Made by a program: the position numbers and the translations under genes. Positions 6,489-12,163 of a stretch of DNA of 12,163 bases are shown piece by piece (the first letter of the stretch is position 1; each line of letters opens with the position of its first letter). The notes under the pieces were generated by a model, which did not search any database, was not told the origin of the DNA, and saw only the letters and a program-made list of their open reading frames with translations. The stretch is from QPIN01 sp964535875 (lineage in GTDB: Bacteria > Pseudomonadota > Gammaproteobacteria > Methylococcales > Methylomonadaceae), in contig CAZHUE010000072.1 of assembly GCA_964535875.1 (NCBI GenBank), positions 1 to 12,163 on the forward strand, in the 5' to 3' direction.

Positions 6489-6946
6489 TTTTTTCTTTTT
6501 TGGGCTTTAAGCCACTTTTCACAGAGTGTGATTATTTGTTCAATATCTATATTATTGTCAGGTTTTTTTTTATAGTGAGCATTGGCCAAGTACTGTCCTA
6601 CTCCCTGAGTAAAGGGTTTATCTTTTACTGATCTATCCAGATATTCAAGCCATGCACGTCCAGTAAGTCCTGCGCTTTCTTTTCTGGGGGAAAGGCTAAT
6701 AGCAACGCGTCGAAGTAATTCGGATAACCTGGCTAGTTTATGAATGTCGTCTGATGAATGATCTTGTTTTATTTCCAGCAATTGTTTTTTAGCTGTTTTT
6801 ATTGCTGTGGGACGAGTTAAATAGAGAAATAGCCAGACAAGAAACAGGCAAAGTAGTAGAACTAACCACCAGCCAATAGCTGGAGGCCACCAACTGATAG
6901 CTTCTGGTAAATGAATTTCTCGTAAAGAAAGTGTTTGAGGTTCCAT
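6485..6946 (-). CDS. DUF4381 single-pass membrane protein of the Bat operon
   Basis: A 153-residue DUF4381-family protein. It begins with the conserved block LREIHLPEAISWWPPAIGWW (8-27), merging into one membrane helix (about 25-45), followed by a cytoplasmic helical domain rich in Arg/Lys. Family members sit between DUF58 and BatA genes in gammaproteobacterial operons, as here; biochemical role unknown. The ATG at 6946 is chosen because it overlaps the DUF58 stop by one base (TAATG) and has AGAGG 10 bases upstream. An in-frame ATG at 6985 would add 13 residues (MHYNRQSGRG...) unlike the family and overlap DUF58 by 40 bases, so it is less likely. Confidence 0.88.
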   Translation of the reverse strand: MEPQTLSLREIHLPEAISWWPPAIGWWLVLLLCLFLVWLFLYLTRPTAIKTAKKQLLEIKQDHSSDDIHKLARLSELLRRVAISLSPRKESAGLTGRAWLEYLDRSVKDKPFTQGVGQYLANAHYKKKPDNNIDIEQIITLCEKWLKAQKRKK

Positions 6947-7839
6947 TACCGTAAAACCTCTACCGGATTGTCTGTTGTAGTGCACTGGGAGAAAGCGATA
7001 CCCATTTTTTTTGATATTTGGCGTAAATAATTTACTCGGTCTTGAAAGTGTTGTTGATAATTTAGAATACGATTTTTATCATCTGTATTAATCGCTACAA
7101 TACGGCCTTTATCTGTAAAAAGATATCGGCCGTTGGTTGGAAGCTGGCTTTCTAAAGGATCATAAATCTGAATTAATACAACATCACAATGACGAGCCAA
7201 CTTGGCTAAGTGATTTTCAGACTGTTCGTTTAATCCACGAAAATCACTGATAATATAGACAAGGCTTCCTGGCCGAGCGTGTTGGTTTAATCTGTTTAAA
7301 GCGTGTTCCAGTGACATGTCTGGTTGAGGAATAGACCGAACCAATAATAGCGCACTAAAAAAACGCAAGACGGCATGTTTGCCGTTTTGCGGTTTTAATT
7401 CCTGGCAAAGCAAATCAGTGAATATTTGTCCGCCTATTCGATCACCATGAAATTGAGCCATCCATGCAACTAAGGCTGCAATTTTTGATGCCTGTACAGA
7501 TTTAAATACTCCACGAGTAGCAAAATTCATGGTTGGTCGGTTATCTACAGAAATAAATACAGGACGTTCTCGTTCTTCACGAAAAATCTTGGTATGTGTT
7601 TTTCCAGTTCGCGCAGTAACTCGCCAATCAATACTCCGTATATCATCACCAGGTTGATATAATCTGGATTCATCAAATTCCATTCCTCTTCCTTTCGAAT
7701 GGGAGATGTAGCCTCCACTTTGCCTTGAGCGAATAGAAGATTTCTGAAGCTTAAGTTGAGAAGCTGGCTTTGCCAGATCGACTAACGTGCTTAGTTGAAT
7801 AGAAACCAAGTCATTTTTGATAGGTGTTTTTTCGATCAT
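6946..7839 (-). CDS. DUF58 protein, MoxR partner with VWA-like fold
   Basis: A 297-residue DUF58-family protein, a typical length. The hallmark block is intact: GRGMEFDESRLYQPGDDIR (50-68), then SIDWRVTARTGK (69-80) and REERERP (87-93). The segment VFISVDNRPTM (94-104) starts a VWA-like Rossmann fold, in which the D-x-S-x-S metal motif is replaced by D-N-R-P-T. There is no signal peptide or membrane segment, so it should be cytosolic and possibly link MoxR to the membrane VWA proteins. The ATG follows the moxR stop with no gap (TAAATG) and has no ribosome site of its own, so translation should be coupled to moxR. The 3' end shares one base with the DUF4381 start. Confidence 0.92.
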   Translation of the reverse strand: MIEKTPIKNDLVSIQLSTLVDLAKPASQLKLQKSSIRSRQSGGYISHSKGRGMEFDESRLYQPGDDIRSIDWRVTARTGKTHTKIFREERERPVFISVDNRPTMNFATRGVFKSVQASKIAALVAWMAQFHGDRIGGQIFTDLLCQELKPQNGKHAVLRFFSALLLVRSIPQPDMSLEHALNRLNQHARPGSLVYIISDFRGLNEQSENHLAKLARHCDVVLIQIYDPLESQLPTNGRYLFTDKGRIVAINTDDKNRILNYQQHFQDRVNYLRQISKKMGIAFSQCTTTDNPVEVLR

Positions 7840-8826
7840 TTAAGGGATGGCAATTCTGCAAAGTAATTCTTTAATAAATTCATCAGTAGTAAGGCCCTCA
7901 GCTTCAGCTTCATACGTTAAGATCAATCGGTGGCGTAGAACGTCATATGCCATATCCTGAATGTCTTCAGGGCCTACAAAATCTTGTTTTTTTAGCCATG
8001 CTTTGGCTCTGGCACATCTGTCTAAGGCTATGCTAGCTCTTGGGCTGGCACCGTATTGAAGGAATTTATCTAAATCCTCACCATAAGCAGCTGGGTTACG
8101 AGTGGCTAAAATAATTTGTAATAAATAATCTTCTAAACTATCAGCCATATGAATGTCCAAAATTTCATTACGGGCATTCAAAATTGATTGTTGAGTGATG
8201 GGCTGATATTGTTCTTTACTTTCCTCTAAACCACCTTTTGCTTCCGCACGAGCCAAGTGTAAAATATCTTTTTCGTGTTCGGGTTCGGGGTAATCAATTT
8301 TTATATGTAATAAAAATCGATCAAGCTGAGCCTCAGGTAAGGGGTAAGTTCCTTCTTGTTCGATGGGATTTTGTGTTGCCATTACCATAAATAATTCAGG
8401 TAATGGGTAGGTTGTGCTTCCAACTGTAATTTGTCTTTCAGCCATAGCTTCAAGCAAAGCAGCTTGTACTTTAGCCGGTGAACGGTTTATTTCATCTGCT
8501 AAAACAAGATTGTGAAATAAAGGGCCTTTTTGAAATTCAAAAGTACTGTGCTGTGGTCGGTAAATTTCAGTTCCCGTCAAATCGGCAGGCAGTAGATCCG
8601 GTGTAAATTGTACGCGATGAAAATCAGCATCAATACCTTGACTTAAAACCTTAATTGCACGAGTTTTTGCCAATCCCGGAGCTCCTTCCACTAGAATATG
8701 TCCATCAGCTAATAAAGCGATTAACATTTTTTCTATTAAAGTATCCTGACCAATTATTTGTTGATTAATATAAGATTTAAGCTGTTGGAAAGCGTGTTGG
8801 GAGGAACTTTGACTTATCTCTGTCAT
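7840..8826 (-). CDS. moxR: MoxR-family AAA+ ATPase
   Basis: A 328-residue MoxR ATPase, full length for the family. Walker A is GAPGLAKT (48-55), Walker B is LVLADE (107-112), and sensor-1 asparagine lies in ATQNPIEQEGTYPLPEAQLD (150-169). SPRASIALDR in the C-terminal lid fits sensor 2. MoxR proteins act as hexameric chaperone-like motors that remodel VWA-domain partners, here presumably BatA, BatB/C and DUF58. No membrane segment is present, so it is cytosolic. It is the first gene of the minus-strand operon, with a TATAAT box about 37 bases upstream and no strong ribosome site. Transcription diverges from the peptide transporter; between them lies a 165-bp palindrome. Confidence 0.95.
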   Translation of the reverse strand: MTEISQSSSQHAFQQLKSYINQQIIGQDTLIEKMLIALLADGHILVEGAPGLAKTRAIKVLSQGIDADFHRVQFTPDLLPADLTGTEIYRPQHSTFEFQKGPLFHNLVLADEINRSPAKVQAALLEAMAERQITVGSTTYPLPELFMVMATQNPIEQEGTYPLPEAQLDRFLLHIKIDYPEPEHEKDILHLARAEAKGGLEESKEQYQPITQQSILNARNEILDIHMADSLEDYLLQIILATRNPAAYGEDLDKFLQYGASPRASIALDRCARAKAWLKKQDFVGPEDIQDMAYDVLRHRLILTYEAEAEGLTTDEFIKELLCRIAIP

Positions 8827-8862
8827 GATTGTGGTTAATGTTCTTGTTTATTTTTATAGATT

Positions 8863-8868
8863 ATTATA
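8863..8868 (-). promoter_or_regulatory. Possible -10 box for the moxR-bat operon
   Basis: A perfect TATAAT on the minus strand, about 37 bases before the moxR start. No good -35 lies at 16-18 bases upstream; a TTGCCT at 8893-8898 is too far. The hairpin at 8872-8888 falls in the spacer and upstream region and could be an operator. Tentative. Confidence 0.35.
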
Positions 8869-8871
8869 GAG

Positions 8872-8888
8872 CTCACGTTTTCCGTGAG
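8872..8888. promoter_or_regulatory. Perfect 6-bp inverted repeat in the moxR promoter region
   Basis: CTCACG-TTTTC-CGTGAG, GC-rich against its surroundings, lies next to the TATAAT box of moxR and three bases from the large palindrome starting at 8891. It could be an operator or a small terminator. The T-run is in the loop rather than after the stem, so a terminator is less likely. Confidence 0.3.
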
Positions 8889-8890
8889 GC

Positions 8891-9055
8891 TAAGGCAACT
8901 GGAAACAAATAACCTACCCATTATACTTGCCTTTTTGTCCGTCTTTCACACAATAGAAACAGTTGCGTAGCTTGCTATGCGTCCGTTTCTACTGTGTGAA
9001 AGACAAACAAAATTACTGCGTATAATGGGTAGGATATTTATTTCCAGTTACCTTA
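8891..9055. repeat. Palindromic element (copy 2) between moxR and the peptide transporter
   Basis: A 165-bp near-perfect palindrome. Outer arms 8891-8925 and 9021-9055 match as inverted repeats at 32 of 35 positions. Inner stem 8944-8956 pairs with 8989-9001 at 12 of 13. The core 8959-8989 ends in a GCGTAGC-TT-GCTATGC hairpin centred at 8972-8973 and is 28/31 identical to 3535-3565. Modules GTCCGTCTTTC and GAAAGACAAACAAAATTACT flank the core as in copy 1, but the arms and inner stem differ in sequence. It encodes no protein. Each outer arm carries an outward TATAAT, so it may affect promoters on both sides. Confidence 0.85.
9021..9026 (+). promoter_or_regulatory. Outward -10-like box in the right arm of the palindrome
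   Basis: TATAAT on the plus strand, 110 bases before the transporter start; the mirror copy at 8920-8925 faces moxR. No convincing -35 box is visible for either (TGAAAG at about 18 and 17 bases, respectively). A contribution to transporter expression is only possible, not shown. Confidence 0.25.
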
Positions 9056-9087
9056 AAGTATAAGTTAAATCTGGCGAACGAAATAGT

Positions 9088-9098
9088 GTAAAGTTTAC
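9088..9098. promoter_or_regulatory. Small palindrome upstream of the transporter gene
   Basis: GTAAA-G-TTTAC, a perfect 5+1+5 inverted repeat 38 bases before the transporter ATG, overlapping a weak -10-like TACTAT (9096-9101). Position suits an operator, but its size allows chance occurrence. Confidence 0.2.
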
Positions 9099-9136
9099 TA
9101 TTTTATTCAATAACTCACAAAATTGTAAGCATTCAA

Positions 9137-10477
9137 ATGCCTGATTATAAAATAGCTCCTGTTTCAAGACCATCTATTCCTGCAGGTATTCCATTTATTG
9201 TTGTAAATGAAGCTGCTGAACGATTTAGCTACTATGGGATGAGGGCGATTTTAGTTGTTTTTATGACGCAGTATTTAATGAATTCAGCAGGTGAATTAGA
9301 TGTAATGAGTGAAAATGAGGCGCAAGGTTATTTTCACTTATATGTTTCTGCCGTGTACTTTATGCCTATTTTCGGTGCGTTGTTGGCAGACGGGTTTATT
9401 GGTAAATACCGAACGATTCTGTTTCTGTCATTATTTTATTGTTTCGGACATTTTGCTTTGGCTCTGGATGATACACGCATGGGATTGTTAATAGGGCAAG
9501 GTCTTATTGCTCTAGGTGCAGGGGGGATTAAGCCGTGTGTCTCGGCACATCTTGGTGATCAGTTTGGTCGGTCGAACCAACACTTGCTAAGTAAAGTCTT
9601 TGGTTGGTTTTATTTTTCTATCAATTTAGGTGCTTTTGCTGCAATGTTGATTATTCCCTGGTTACTGGATAAATATGGTTCAGCTGTAGCTTTTGCTATT
9701 CCAGGCGTGTTAATGTTAATGGCAACGATTGTTTTTTGGAGTGGACGTTATCGTTTTGTGCATATTCCTCCAGCTGGAGCAGGTTTTATACAAGAAGCTT
9801 TTAGCCCTTTTGGCTTAAAAATAGTACTTAAGTTAGGGAGTATTTATCTTTTTATTGCTGTTTTTTGGGCCTTATTTGAACAAATAGGCTCATCCTGGGT
9901 GTTGCAGGCGCAGAAAATGGATAGAGTCATCTGGGGTGTTGACGTTTTACCGTCACAGATTCAAGCGGCTAACCCTTTGTTGATTATGTTTTTGGTGCCT
10001 TTATTTACTTATATTATTTATCCTGCTTTAAATAAAATACTTAATTTAACGGCATTAAAAAAAATTGCGATAGGCTTATTTTTAACGGTAATAGCCTTTG
10101 CTATTCCAGCATGGATTCAAAACCAATTGGATCAGGGATTAACGCCACATATAAGTTGGCAATTGCTGGCTTATTTATTTTTAACTGCTGCAGAAGTCAT
10201 GGTATCGATTACTTGTTTAGAATTTTCTTATACTCAGGCACCTAAAAGTATGAAGTCTTTTATTATGGCACTCTTCTTTATGTCAGTTGCTTTGGGAAAT
10301 TTGTTTACCAGTGCCGTTAATTTTTTTATTCTAAATGATGATGGCAGTAGTAAATTATCTGGTTCGGAATATTTTTGGTTTTTTACTACTTTAATGTTGA
10401 TTACTGCTATATTGTTTGTATTTGTCAGCAAAAATTATCAAGAAAAAACTTATTTACATGATGAGCAAGCAGAGTAG
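9137..10477 (+). CDS. POT/PTR-family proton-dependent oligopeptide transporter
   Basis: A 446-residue major-facilitator protein of the proton-coupled oligopeptide transporter (POT, PTR2) family in the inner membrane. Diagnostic motifs are intact: the proton-binding ExxERF motif as EAAERFSYYG (25-34), the loop FGALLADGFIGKYRT (78-92), GGIKPCVSA (128-136) with the conserved lysine K131, the PTR2 signature FGWFYFSINLGAF (154-166), and FWALFEQIGSSW (242-253). About 12 hydrophobic segments are visible. Members usually run to 450-520 residues; the loop after helix 6 (RYRFVHIPPAGAG) is short, so the extra helix pair of many bacterial members is probably absent. Substrates are likely di- or tripeptides. 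It lies divergent to moxR, and the DUF4124 gene follows 30 bases later, probably co-transcribed. The ribosome site is weak. Confidence 0.93.
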   Translation: MPDYKIAPVSRPSIPAGIPFIVVNEAAERFSYYGMRAILVVFMTQYLMNSAGELDVMSENEAQGYFHLYVSAVYFMPIFGALLADGFIGKYRTILFLSLFYCFGHFALALDDTRMGLLIGQGLIALGAGGIKPCVSAHLGDQFGRSNQHLLSKVFGWFYFSINLGAFAAMLIIPWLLDKYGSAVAFAIPGVLMLMATIVFWSGRYRFVHIPPAGAGFIQEAFSPFGLKIVLKLGSIYLFIAVFWALFEQIGSSWVLQAQKMDRVIWGVDVLPSQIQAANPLLIMFLVPLFTYIIYPALNKILNLTALKKIAIGLFLTVIAFAIPAWIQNQLDQGLTPHISWQLLAYLFLTAAEVMVSITCLEFSYTQAPKSMKSFIMALFFMSVALGNLFTSAVNFFILNDDGSSKLSGSEYFWFFTTLMLITAILFVFVSKNYQEKTYLHDEQAE

Positions 10478-10507
10478 TAGAAAATTTATTTATTTGGTGA
10501 GGATACA

Positions 10508-11098
10508 ATGAAGTTAATGCAATCAATTGTAGTTTTAACAGCGATTTTATTTTATTCTGCTGGAACTTTAGCCAGAATTTATAAATGTTCTGATGAGCAG
10601 GGTAATATCTCATATCAGGCTAAGCCATGCTCGTTAGAAAAAAAGGCAATCGAAATAGATGTAAAAACAGGGAATGCGACAGATTTATCATTGCAGAAAA
10701 AGAAAAAAGAACAAGAGTTGGAACATAAAAAACAGCAGGAAGTAAATAGGCAAAAATTGATTGAATTAAAAGCATCTCGAAAAAAAGAGACTGAGACACA
10801 AAGTGCTCTGAATCAACAATTAATTAAAGATAACCCCATTCAATATTCAGCGTTTTCAATTCCTCCCTATAGAGTCGATAGATTATCTGATGTAGTCAAA
10901 TTATATGAAACTAGGTTGCCAGAAATTGAAAAATTAAGACGCTTTGCAGCAAAAAAGGCATTGGCAACAGGAGGGTGCGAACGCGTAGAAGCTAGTCATT
11001 TAAGTGCGAAGAGCTCAGCTGGTCAATTATTTTTTTCTGTAGACTGTAGTAGTGCAAAAACTTTTTATTTTAACGAAAAAGAACTCTTAATAAAATAG
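10508..11098 (+). CDS. DUF4124 periplasmic protein with coiled-coil linker
   Basis: A 196-residue exported protein. Residues 1-22 form a Sec signal peptide with probable cleavage after TLA. The mature start RIYKCSDEQGNISYQAKPCS (23-42) is a DUF4124 domain, with its Tyr/Cys-rich core and a C27/C41 pair. A highly charged helical stretch (about 62-105, KKKKEQELEHKKQQE) should form a coiled coil. The C-terminal part (about 120-196) has a second pair, C157 and C180, in GGCERVEASHLS and FFSVDCSSAKTFYF; disulfides are plausible in the periplasm. Role unknown; DUF4124 proteins are common in Proteobacteria. GAGGA lies four bases before the ATG. The stop shares one base with the GTG start of the next gene, indicating coupled translation. 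Confidence 0.85.
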   Translation: MKLMQSIVVLTAILFYSAGTLARIYKCSDEQGNISYQAKPCSLEKKAIEIDVKTGNATDLSLQKKKKEQELEHKKQQEVNRQKLIELKASRKKETETQSALNQQLIKDNPIQYSAFSIPPYRVDRLSDVVKLYETRLPEIEKLRRFAAKKALATGGCERVEASHLSAKSSAGQLFFSVDCSSAKTFYFNEKELLIK

Positions 11099-11928
11099 TG
11101 GAATCAAAAATTGTTTTTATTACAGGTTGTTCAAGCGGAATAGGCTATGCAGCAGCAGTTGAATTGAAAAATCGTGATTACAGAGTTATTTGTTCTGCTA
11201 GAAAAGAACAAGACGTTGCTCGTCTTCAATCAGAAGGGTTTGAAACGATACAATTAGATTTAGCTGATTCAGATAGTATTATAAGTGCTGTGAAACAAAT
11301 GCTTACTCTTACTAATGGTAAAATTGATGCATTATTTAATAATGGTGCATTTGGTCAGCCAGGAGCGGTTGAAGACTTAACAAGGGATGTTTTAAGACAT
11401 CAGTTCGAAACTAATTTGTTTGGCACCCATGAGCTGACAAATTTAATACTCCCTATCATGCGAAAACAAGGAGTTGGACGTGTTATTTATAATAGTTCTA
11501 TTTTAGGGTTTGTCGCAATGAAATATAGAGGTGCCTATAATTCAAGTAAATTTGCTTTAGAAGGCTTGGTTGATACTTTGCGAATAGAACTTTATGACAC
11601 AAATATTAAACTATGTATTATTGAGCCGGGGCCAATCACCAGTAATTTTAGAAAGAATGCTTTCGCTTTATATAAGAAAAATATTAACCCTGATTTAAGT
11701 TTTCATAAAACGACTTATCAGTTAATGGAGGAGCGGTTACAGAAAGAAGGACCAGCAGCATCTTTTACTTTACCTGCTGATGCTGTCGTTGAAAAACTGA
11801 TACATGCCCTTGAATCGAAACGCCCAAAAATTCGCTACTATGTGACTTTTCCGACCTATTTATTTGGATTTTTAAAGCGTATTTTACCTTCATCATGGTT
11901 GGATAGTTTATTGAGGAAAGTTCAATAG
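11098..11928 (+). CDS. ybbO: Short-chain dehydrogenase/reductase, YbbO-like
   Basis: A 276-residue classical SDR. The cofactor motif TGCSSGIG spans 9-16, NNGA 81-84, N106 is the structural asparagine, and the catalytic set is S134, Y147 and K151 in YNSSK; PGPI (177-180) follows. Basic residues after the second strand (R35, K36) favour NADP(H). The TGCSSGIG start, the IEPGPI segment and the tail RPKIRYYVTF...LKRILPSSWLD closely resemble E. coli YbbO, an NADP-dependent aldehyde reductase, so aldehyde or retinal-like substrates are plausible; the symbol rests on remembered similarity. The membrane-seeking C terminus is typical of this subgroup. It starts at GTG in TAGTG overlapping the DUF4124 stop, with only a weak ribosome site. 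Its own stop overlaps the next gene in the same way. Confidence 0.85.
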   Translation: MESKIVFITGCSSGIGYAAAVELKNRDYRVICSARKEQDVARLQSEGFETIQLDLADSDSIISAVKQMLTLTNGKIDALFNNGAFGQPGAVEDLTRDVLRHQFETNLFGTHELTNLILPIMRKQGVGRVIYNSSILGFVAMKYRGAYNSSKFALEGLVDTLRIELYDTNIKLCIIEPGPITSNFRKNAFALYKKNINPDLSFHKTTYQLMEERLQKEGPAASFTLPADAVVEKLIHALESKRPKIRYYVTFPTYLFGFLKRILPSSWLDSLLRKVQ

Positions 11929-12110
11929 TGGATGAATTTTCTATTGAATGTCCTTATTGTGGTGAATTGATTGATATATTAGTCGATGGATCAGAAGGAG
12001 AGCACGAATACTATGAGGATTGCTCCGTTTGTTGTTCACCTATTTTATTTGGAATATCATTAGATGAACTTGGTAAAATGAAAGTTTTAGTAAAAAGAGA
12101 TAGTGACTAA
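11928..12110 (+). CDS. CPXCG-motif cysteine-rich small protein
   Basis: A 60-residue protein of the CPXCG cysteine-rich family. The N-terminal knuckle CPYCG (residues 8-12) and the second pair in DCSVCCSPI (31-39) could bind zinc in a ribbon-like fold. The acidic segment between them (DGSEGEHEYYED) is typical of the family. Function is unknown; it is conserved in gammaproteobacteria. The start is GTG at 11928, sharing a base with the SDR stop (TAGTG), with GAGG 11 bases upstream. An ATG three bases later is out of frame. It ends this plus-strand gene run within the window. Confidence 0.85.
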   Translation: MDEFSIECPYCGELIDILVDGSEGEHEYYEDCSVCCSPILFGISLDELGKMKVLVKRDSD

Positions 12111-12119
12111 CTAAGAAAG

Positions 12120-12160
12120 CCTTAATATTATTTAGCTTTAAAGTTTTTAAGGTATTTTTT
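12120..12160 (+). terminator. Possible Rho-independent terminator after the plus-strand genes
   Basis: CCTTAA (12120-12125) pairs with TTAAGG (12147-12152), followed by TATTTTTT (12153-12160). The position, 10 bases after the last stop, is right. The stem is AT-rich and the loop long (21 bases, containing a small CTTTAAAG palindrome), so strength is doubtful. Confidence 0.35.
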
Positions 12161-12163
12161 AAG

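Noticed and set aside
6947..6985. Upstream ATG extending the DUF4381 protein by 13 residues
   Set aside because: It would overlap DUF58 by 40 bases; the ATG at 6946 has AGAGG at 10 bases and a TAATG junction like its neighbours.
8891..9055. Palindrome as a simple bidirectional terminator
   Set aside because: It lies between divergent gene starts, not between gene ends, and shares a long core with the copy inside batD, so a repeat family explains it better.

Overview
The window looks like the chromosome of an AT-rich gammaproteobacterium. This is inferred from gene content only: a moxR–DUF58–DUF4381–batA–batB/C–batD operon of gammaproteobacterial layout, DUF4124 and CPXCG-type small proteins, and a YbbO-like reductase. 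No genus can be named from the sequence alone. There are no tRNA or rRNA genes, CRISPR arrays, transposases or phage genes.

Layout. Positions 1-110 form a long imperfect palindrome cut by the window edge. A small exported Ala/Gly/Lys-rich protein (140-451, minus) follows, with a good sigma-54-type promoter match about 170 bases upstream inside a non-coding stretch (452-943). Positions 944-8826 are one minus-strand gene block, read from moxR (8826) to a beta-hydroxyacid dehydrogenase (944). It runs MoxR AAA+ ATPase, DUF58, DUF4381, BatA (VWA), BatB/C (VWA-TPR), BatD, then the dehydrogenase. The first five genes are joined by overlaps of 0-4 bases. The chain is interrupted only at batD, where a 130-bp palindromic element lies over the 5' end of the gene.

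The divergent intergenic region (8827-9136) is largely filled by a second palindrome of the same family. To its right, on the plus strand, are a POT-family peptide transporter, a DUF4124 periplasmic protein, a YbbO-like short-chain dehydrogenase and a CPXCG zinc-ribbon-like protein. The last two start at GTG codons overlapping the preceding stop (TAGTG).

The Bat/MoxR block probably forms an envelope complex. MoxR would be a chaperone-like AAA+ motor, DUF58 its soluble VWA-like partner, and DUF4381, BatA, BatB/C and BatD the membrane-anchored and periplasmic parts, associated elsewhere with stress tolerance.

The most unusual feature is the palindromic element family at 3484-3613 and 8891-9055. 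Both copies share a 31-bp asymmetric core (28/31 identical) and flanking modules in the same order. Their outer arms are unrelated between copies but self-complementary within each copy. One copy is read in frame as about 45 codons in front of the BatD signal peptide.
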